Part shown: piece after piece, positions 57,406 to 64,000 of the stretch
How positions within the stretch are numbered: the first letter of the stretch is position 1
How the letters are laid out: every line of letters starts with the position of its first letter
Assembly (NCBI GenBank): GCA_903813345.2
Contig: CAIIXF020000005.1
Coordinates: 1,366,001 to 1,430,000, forward strand
Length of the DNA stretch: 64,000 nucleotides
Reading direction: 5' to 3'
Source: Owenia fusiformis
Lineage: Eukaryota; Annelida; Polychaeta; Sabellida; Oweniidae
Position numbers and translations under genes: made by a program
Notes under the pieces: model-generated
Told to the model about the DNA's origin: nothing
The model's database searches: none
Seen by the model: only the letters and a program-made list of their open reading frames with translations

Positions 57406-58039
57406 ATGAACGGAATTGCTGTTGTCATCCTTGCTTTGTGTGCCGTAGCTATGGCAGCTCCAAGCTACAATCATGGTCATCATGGCAACCAATATGGTCA
57501 TCATGGCAACCACCATGGTCATGGATATGGTAAGTTGAACAAAAAGCTCAAAGCGATTCAATTTTAAATAATTTGGAAAATAAATAAGTGATGACAATTT
57601 ACTATTCATGACAAATTCCAAATGATCAAAAATACTTGAATTTGCAATTGTTGCAATTACTACTGCAAAGAAATACTGAAATATAATTCAATGAAATGGC
57701 AGGATGTACTGTTTTCTAATTTCAGGGTATGGGGATGAGAACCGTGATGGAGTCCCAGATGCTCTTGATGCCAACCGTGATGGCAAGATAGATTCCTACG
57801 CTCATGGACACCACGCTCATGGACACCGTGCTCATGGACATCACGCTCACGGACACCAAGCTCATGGACACCATGCTCATGGTCACCTTGCTCATGGACA
57901 CCATGCTCACGGACACCATGCCAACAGCTATGGACACCATGATGCCCACCATGCTCATGGACACCAGTCATATGGACATGTTGCCCACCACTCCACCAGC
58001 TATGGCCATCATGGACATCACGATTCCCATCATTATTAA
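57406..58039 (+). CDS. His-Gly-rich secreted protein with a double acidic DxNxDG loop
   Basis: Two coding exons (57394-57529 with ATG at 57406, and from 57726, stop TAA 58037-58039) join in phase to give 145 aa. Residues 1-17 (MNGIAVVILALCAVAMA) are a signal peptide. Then come HGHHGNQYGHHGNHHGHG, the segment DENRDGVPDALDANRDGKID, which resembles paired calcium-binding loops of thrombospondin type 3/EF-like repeats, and ~10 AHGH-type repeats ending GHHDSHHY. Secreted His-rich proteins of molluscs bind metals in haemolymph or take part in shell and byssus; which applies here is unknown. The AHGH repeat DNA is a 12 or 24 bp tandem. Downstream, the final codons are copied in each unit of the 75 bp array. 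Confidence 0.88.
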
Positions 58040-61000
58040 ACCACGGCTTGGACTACACAGGTTAGACTTATGACATTCACGTATATATAAATCCATGATT
58101 CCCATCATTATTAAACCAGGACTTGGACTACACAGGTTAGACTTATGACATTCACGTATATAAATCCACCACAGATTCACCTTAATTACCCAAATGATAA
58201 CTTAGACTACACAGGTTAGACTTATGACATTCACGTATATATAAATCCATGATTCCCATCATTATTAAACCACAGCTTGGACTACACAGGTTAGACTTAT
58301 GACATTCACGTATATATATAAATCCATGATTCCCATGATTATTAAACCACGGCTTGGACTATACAGGTTAGATTTATGACTTTCACGTATATATAAATCC
58401 ATGATTCCCATCATTATTAAACCACAGCTTGGACTACACAGGTTAGACTTATGTCATTCACGTATATATAAATCCATGATTCCCATCATTATTAAACCAC
58501 GGCTTGGACTACACAGGTTAGACTTATGACATTCACGTATATATAAATCCATGCTTCACATCATTATTAAACCAGGACTTGGACTACACAGGTTAGACTT
58601 ATGACATTCACGTATATATAAATCCATGATTCCCATCATTATTAAACCACGGCTTGGACTACACAGGTTAGATTTATGACATTCACGTATATATAAATCC
58701 ATGATTCCCATCATTATTAAACCACGGCTTGGACTACACAGGTTAGATTTATGACTTTCACGTACATATAAATCCATGATTCCCATCATTATTAAACCAC
58801 GGCTTGGACTACACAGGTTAGATTTATGACATTCACATATATATAAATCCATGATTCCCATCATTATTAAACCAGGACTTGGACTACACAGGTTAGACTT
58901 ATGACATTCACGTACATATAAATCCATGATTCCCATCATTATTAAACCAGGACTTGGACTACACAGGTTAGACTTATGACATTCACGTATATAAATCCAT
59001 GATTCCCATCATTATTAAACCAGGACTTGGACTACACAGGTTAGACTTATGACATTCACGTATATAAATCCATGATTCCCATCATTATTAAACCACGGCT
59101 TGGACTACACAGGTTAGATTTATGACATTCACGTATATATAAATCCATGATTCCCATCATTATTAAACCACAGCTTGGACTACACAGGTTAGACTTATGA
59201 CATTCACGTATATATAAATCCATGATTCCCATCATTATTAAACCAGGACTTGGACTACACAGGTTAGACTTATGACATTCACGTATATATAAATCCATGA
59301 TTCCCATCATTATTAAACCAGGACTTGGACTACACAGGTTAGACTTATGACATTCCTGTATATATAAATCCATGATTCCCATCATTATTAAACCACAGCT
59401 TGGACTACACAGGTAAGACTTATGACATTCACGTATATATAAATCCATGATTCCCATCATTATTAAACCATTGCTTGGACTACACAGGTTAGACTTATGA
59501 CATTCACGTATATATAAATCCATGATTCCCATCATTATTAAACCAGGACTTGGACTATACAGGTTAGACTTATGACATTCACGTACATATAAATCCATGA
59601 TTCCCATCATTATTAAACCAGGACTTGGACTACACAGGTAAGACTTATGACATTCACGTATATATAAATCCATGATTCCCATCATTATTAAACCATTGCT
59701 TGGACTACACAGGTTAGACTTATGACATTCACGTATATATAAATCCATGATTCCCATCATTATTAAACCACAGCTTGGACTACACAGGTTAGACTTATGA
59801 CATTCACGTATATATAAATCCATGATTCCCATCATTATTAAACCACGGCTTGGACTACACAGGTTAGACATATGACATTCACGTACATATAAATCCATGA
59901 TTCCCATCATTATTAAACCACGGCTTGGACTACACAGGTAAGACTTATGACATTCACGTATATATAAATCCATGATTCCCATCATTATTAAACCACGGCT
60001 TGGACTACACAGGTAAGACTTATGACATTCACGTATATATAAATCAATGATTCCCATCATTATTAAACCACGGCTTGGACTACACAGGTAAGACTTATGA
60101 CATTCACGTATATATAAATCCATGATTCCCATCATTATTAAACCACGGCTTGGACTACACAGGTAAGACTTATGACATTCACGTATATATAAATCCATGA
60201 TTCCCATCATTATTAAACCAGGACTTGGACTACACAGGTTAGACTTATGACATTCACGTATATATAAATCCATGATTCCCATCATTATTAAACCACGGCT
60301 TGGACTACACAGGTAAGACTTATGACATTCACGTATATATAAATCCATGATTCCCATCATTATTAAACCACGGCTTGGACTACACAGGTTAGACTTATGA
60401 CATTCACGTATATATAAATCCATGATTCCCATCATTATTAAACCACAGCTTGGACTACACAGGTTAGACTTATGACATTCACGTACATGTATATATAAAT
60501 CCATGATTCCCATCATTATTAAACCACAGCTTGGACTATACAGGTTAGACTTATGACATTCACGTATATATAAATCCATGATTCCCATCATTATTAAACC
60601 ACAGCTTGGACTATACAGGTTAGACTTATGACATTCACGTATATATAAATCCATGATTCCCATCATTATTAAACCACGGCTTGGACTACACAGGTAAGAC
60701 TTATGACATTCACGTATATATAAATCCATGATTCCCATCATTATTAAACCAGGACTTGGACTACACAGGTTAGATTTATGACATTCACGTACATATAAAT
60801 CCATGATTCCCATCATTATTAAACCAGGACTTGGACTACACAGGTTAGACTTATGACATTCACGTAGATATAAATCCATGATTCCAATTATTATTAAACC
60901 ACAGCTTGGACTATACAGGTTAGACTTATGACATTCACGTATATATAAATCCATGATTCCCATCATTATTAAACCAGGACTTGGACTACACAGGTTAGAC

Positions 61001-62135
61001 TTATGACATTCACGTATATATAAATCCATGATTCCCATCATTATTAAACCACAGCTTGGACTATACAGGTTAGACTTATGACATTCACGTATATATAAAT
61101 CCATGATTCCCATCATTATTAAACCACGGCTTGGACTACACAGGTAAGACTTATGACATTCACGTATATATAAATCCATGATTCCCATCATTATTAAACC
61201 AGGACTTGGACTACACAGGTTAGATTTATGACATTCACGTACATATAAATCCATGATTCCCATCATTATTAAACCAGGACTTGGACTACACAGGTTAGAT
61301 TTATGACATTCACATATATATAAATCCATGATTCCCATCATTATTAAATCAGGACTTGGACTACACAGGTTAGACTTATGACATTCACGTATATATAAAT
61401 CCATGATTCCCATCATTATTAAACCACGGCTTGGACTACACAGGTTAGATTTATGACATTCACATATATATAAATCCATGATTCCCATCATTATTAAACC
61501 AGGACTTGGACTACACAGGTTAGACTTATGACATTCACGTATATATAAATCCATGATTCCCATCATTATTAAACCACGGCTTGGACTACACAGGTAAGAC
61601 TTATGACATTCACGTATATATAAATCCATGATTCCCATCATTATTAAACCAGGACTTGGACTACACAGGTTAGATTTATGACATTCACGTACATATAAAT
61701 CCATGATTCCCATCATTATTAAACCAGGACTTGGACTACACAGGTTAGATTTATGACATTCACATATATATAAATCCATGATTCCCATCATTATTAAATC
61801 AGGACTTGGACTACACAGGTTAGACTTATGACATTCACGTATATATAAATCCATGATTCCCATCATTATTAAACCACGGCTTGGACTACACAGGTTAGAT
61901 TTATGACATTCACATATATATAAATCCATGATTCCCATCATTATTAAACCAGGACTTGGACTACACAGGTTAGACTTATGACATTCACGTATATATAAAT
62001 CCATGATTCCCATCATTATTCAACCAGGACTTGGACTACACAGGTTAGACTTATGACATTCACGTATATATAAATCCATGATTCCCATCATTATTAAACC
62101 ACAGCTTGGACTACACAGGTTAGACTCATGACATT
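58024..62135 (+). repeat. 75 bp tandem array, ~54 copies, repeating the stop codon and a splice donor
   Basis: The unit runs TTCCCATCATTATTAAACCA, C(G/A)GCTTGGACTACACAGGT, TAGACTTATGACATTCACGT, ATATATAAATCCATGA. The first unit overlaps the end of the coding sequence (SHHY-stop), so every unit carries a copy of those codons. Each also has ACACAG|GTTAGA, and about ten have the stronger ACACAG|GTAAGA (for example near 59413, 60013 and 61143). One early copy (58166-58195) has the unique flank CCACCACAGATTCACCTTAA, which otherwise appears only at the array's end (62150), indicating how the array grew. The - strand frame of 986 aa across it exists because 75 is divisible by three. Confidence 0.95.
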
Positions 62136-62269
62136 CACGTATATAAATCCACCACAGATTCACCTTAATTACCCAAATGATGATAACTTAATCAAAACCT
62201 TCCCTGTTGCAACACATATTTCCAACAGTTTTGTTTTAATTTGTATCAATTTTGTAATTTTCTTTTCAG

Positions 62270-62390
62270 GACCTTCCAGGGATTCATCTAAAGACACCAG
62301 TGTTAGGGATCATCAGGAAGCTACTGTGAAATTTACTGTTATTTATTCAACAAATATTTTTACAATAAAATGACCTGATATTATGAATCA
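62270..62390 (+). other. Non-coding 3' terminal exon of the His-rich gene
   Basis: A strong acceptor (TTTGTAATTTTCTTTTCAG, ending 62269) is followed by ~100 nt and AATAAA at 62364-62369. With the first donor (58061) the mRNA would skip the whole 75 bp array, placing the junction 21 nt after the stop. Inferred from splice signals. Confidence 0.65.
62364..62369 (+). terminator. Polyadenylation signal of the His-rich gene
   Basis: AATAAA within TTACAATAAAATGACC, at the expected end of the terminal exon. Confidence 0.65.
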
Positions 62391-62797
62391 ACATGATATA
62401 TTTTGTTAATTGAAAGTGTGTTAGACATATGGGTGATACTCATCTCTTTATGCATCTCTTTATGCAACTTGAGATGCATATGCATGCAGAAACATCCAGG
62501 ACAAACTTGTGAAATATTAGCCAATTCTAACAACTGGAAATAGAGTTCTCAATAAGTATAATTTCATTTTACAAAGAAGTGGTGACCATTTTTAGTTGTT
62601 GAATTTAGTTCACCAAATCATAACCAGTCCTTTACTTTTTCTTGAACAATATTTCTCAATTAAACAAGTAGACATATCTTACAAAAATGTCTGATCCTCA
62701 ATCAAAGTTGCAGAAATAACTGGTCTAATCTAAACATCACCACTTATTTGAGTTCTCATTGAAGTTAGACATTAATAGCATAAATAAAATAAAAAAT
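62391..62797. other. Intergenic
   Basis: No feature supported; contains a short ATGCATCTCTTTATGCA duplication near 62445-62465. Confidence 0.45.
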
Positions 62798-62925
62798 GAG
62801 ATGTCCCTCAGGAAATATTTATATCTCCCCTTGGTCCCTTCGGTCCCTCGGGGAGAAATAAATATATGACTCAGGATATACCCTATATCCAAAACCTCCG
62901 AGTACATAACCCTTTTATACATCCC
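62798..62925 (-). repeat. GGTTATGTACTGGGAGG family, copy 2 (reversed)
   Basis: TATATCCAAAACCTCCGAGT followed by ACATAACCC, and GGTCCCTTCGGTCCCTCGGG upstream, match 26345-26465 in reverse complement over ~125 bp. Confidence 0.7.
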
Positions 62926-63436
62926 AGTCCTGGATCCTTCCTCGAGCCTCAGAATATATGGGATTCGTCTATTTTGTACAGTCACTTTTGGATACAGTAT
63001 TTACCCCTTAGAAAATATGCACACCATATTGTTTCCAATAAACGCACTGTGTGTCTCCTAAACTCTCCTGGACGAGATGTCTCAAATTACAAAATACGCC
63101 AATAATTCACAATATATGGGCAATAATAGGGTATTTCATGATTTTCTTCTTTAAAACTGGACTTACTCTGACTAGAAAACTTGAATATTTTCCTCATGCA
63201 TTTACCAACTGGCTGAATATGTTTTTGTGGTTTAATCAACATATATGCGTTAATATCAATGAAAATATTTACTCAACGATCCTTCAAGCAGGCTGCCATT
63301 TTGAATTGACAACGATAGTGGATTAACCCTATTATTGCCCAATTATTTTTTCAGAATTTTTTACTTTTTCCTAGTAACTTGTAACTCTTTCATGGGAAAG
63401 TAGGGTGTGCGTTTATTGGATTATAGGTCATTTTTT

Positions 63437-63954
63437 GAAAATTACTCCCTGATATTTCACACACTTGTACATCATTCAATTTCCTACCATCCTACCAAAT
63501 TTCATTACCATCAGACTGATAGTCACAATTTTACAGCACTTTGAATAACATGCTCCAAGTTTGGCCATCATCACGCTGTAGGCAAACCTGCACAGTTGTC
63601 AATGGGCCAAATGCATTCCTCAGCAAGTATGGCCTTAATGATACGGATGATCTCACTTTTGAGGTTTGTGATTGTCCTGAGGTCATTCTCATACACTTTC
63701 TCCTTGCCATATCCCTACAGGTAGGGACATTTTGGACAGCGAGTGCAGGTGGCCCGACAGTGCAATAGTGGCCACTAGGGCATGTTCTGTAAAGTGCTGT
63801 AACATTGTGACTATCAATCTGATGGTCATGAAAGCTGTAGGCTGGTAAGAAATTGAATGATGTACAAATGTGCAAAATATCATGGAGTTATTTCTTAAAA
63901 TGACAAATATATGAGGAAGATGGTGTAAGGGTTTCCATTGTTTTGACCACCCTG
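63437..63954 (-). mobile_element. Relic of a mariner/IS630-like transposon with a transposase C-terminal fragment
   Basis: On the - strand, starting at the TA at 63955-63956, the sequence begins CAGGGTGGTCAAAACAATGG, a Tc1/mariner-like terminus. About 105 bp arms (63437-63540 and 63785-63895) are inverted copies, sharing TTGTACATCATTCAATTTC and CTGATAGTCACAAT. Between them, the - strand reads GKEKVYENDLRTITNLKSEI followed by IRIIKAI, which resembles the end of the DDE/D domain of mariner-like transposases (the stretch after FLWGYLK). Frameshifts and stops show it is dead. The far left terminus was not found. Confidence 0.65.
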
Positions 63955-64000
63955 TATTTCCCTACCATACTTATTTAGACTCCAGATTTTAAATCTATTG

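Noticed and set aside
57660-58073. His-rich or Met-rich frames on the other strand and frame of the His-rich gene
   Set aside because: Alternative-frame reads of the same AHGH-coding repeats; only the + strand frame with signal peptide and splice sites is supported.
59056-62016. 986-aa open frame on the - strand made of a 25-aa repeat
   Set aside because: The 75 bp unit is a multiple of three and lacks stops in that frame by chance. The sequence is the 3' UTR intron of the + strand His-rich gene, and no promoter, unique N-terminus or family match is seen.

Overview
This is a window from an animal nuclear genome. Genes are split by GT-AG introns (an 11-exon stretch of one gene is readable), DNA is AT-rich, and there are long 3' UTRs with AATAAA signals, decayed LINE retrotransposons, many inverted-repeat DNA elements and minisatellites. 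The gene set (an IQSEC-type Arf exchange factor, an angiotensin-converting-enzyme-like protein, a Gal3ST-like sulfotransferase, a His-Gly-rich secreted protein) and the foldback-type transposons suggest a marine invertebrate, most likely a lophotrochozoan such as a mollusc. The species assignment is inference only. No tRNA, rRNA, CRISPR or prokaryotic signal was seen.

Layout. 1-18.8 kb: the + strand IQSEC (BRAG/Schizo/Loner family) gene, from a large exon carrying the IQ motif (3625-5571) through Sec7 and PH exons to the stop at 16490, then a ~2.3 kb 3' UTR. The introns hold two minisatellites, an LTR-like module and a family of ~105 bp repeats found only around this gene. 18.8-21.3 kb: intergenic, with an old ~800 bp imperfect inverted duplication. 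21.5-23.8 kb: an intronless ACE-like gene on the - strand in which the second zinc-binding His of HEXXH is Gln. 25-28.7 kb: LINE and transposon-associated pseudogene remnants. 30-37 kb: several palindromic DNA elements with readable ends, one with an exact 9 bp target-site duplication and one abutting the start of an intronless Gal3ST-like gene (37053-38330). 38.7-45 kb: two decayed LINEs, an L1/Tx1-like tail fragment and a MITE, placed end to end. 45.17-50.16 kb: a 4,990 bp foldback element whose arms are tandem minisatellite arrays, bounded by an exact 10 bp duplication and inserted in the end of another repeat. 50.5-56.1 kb: further palindromes, a ~340 bp satellite and a second foldback family with CCGT-type terminal microsatellites. 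56.3 kb: an orphan APMAP-like exon on the - strand. 57.1-62.4 kb: a TATA-driven gene for a 145-aa His-Gly-rich secreted protein, whose stop codon lies in the first unit of a ~4.1 kb array of 75 bp repeats; each unit repeats the end of the coding sequence and a splice donor. 63.4-63.95 kb: a mariner/IS630-like transposase relic.

The genes do not form an operon or pathway; they are independent transcription units separated by transposon-derived DNA. The strongest leads are the two minisatellite-armed foldback elements sharing a GGGT-AAAA-GACC terminus, the repeated stop-plus-donor array of the His-rich gene, and the HEMGQ ACE-like protein.
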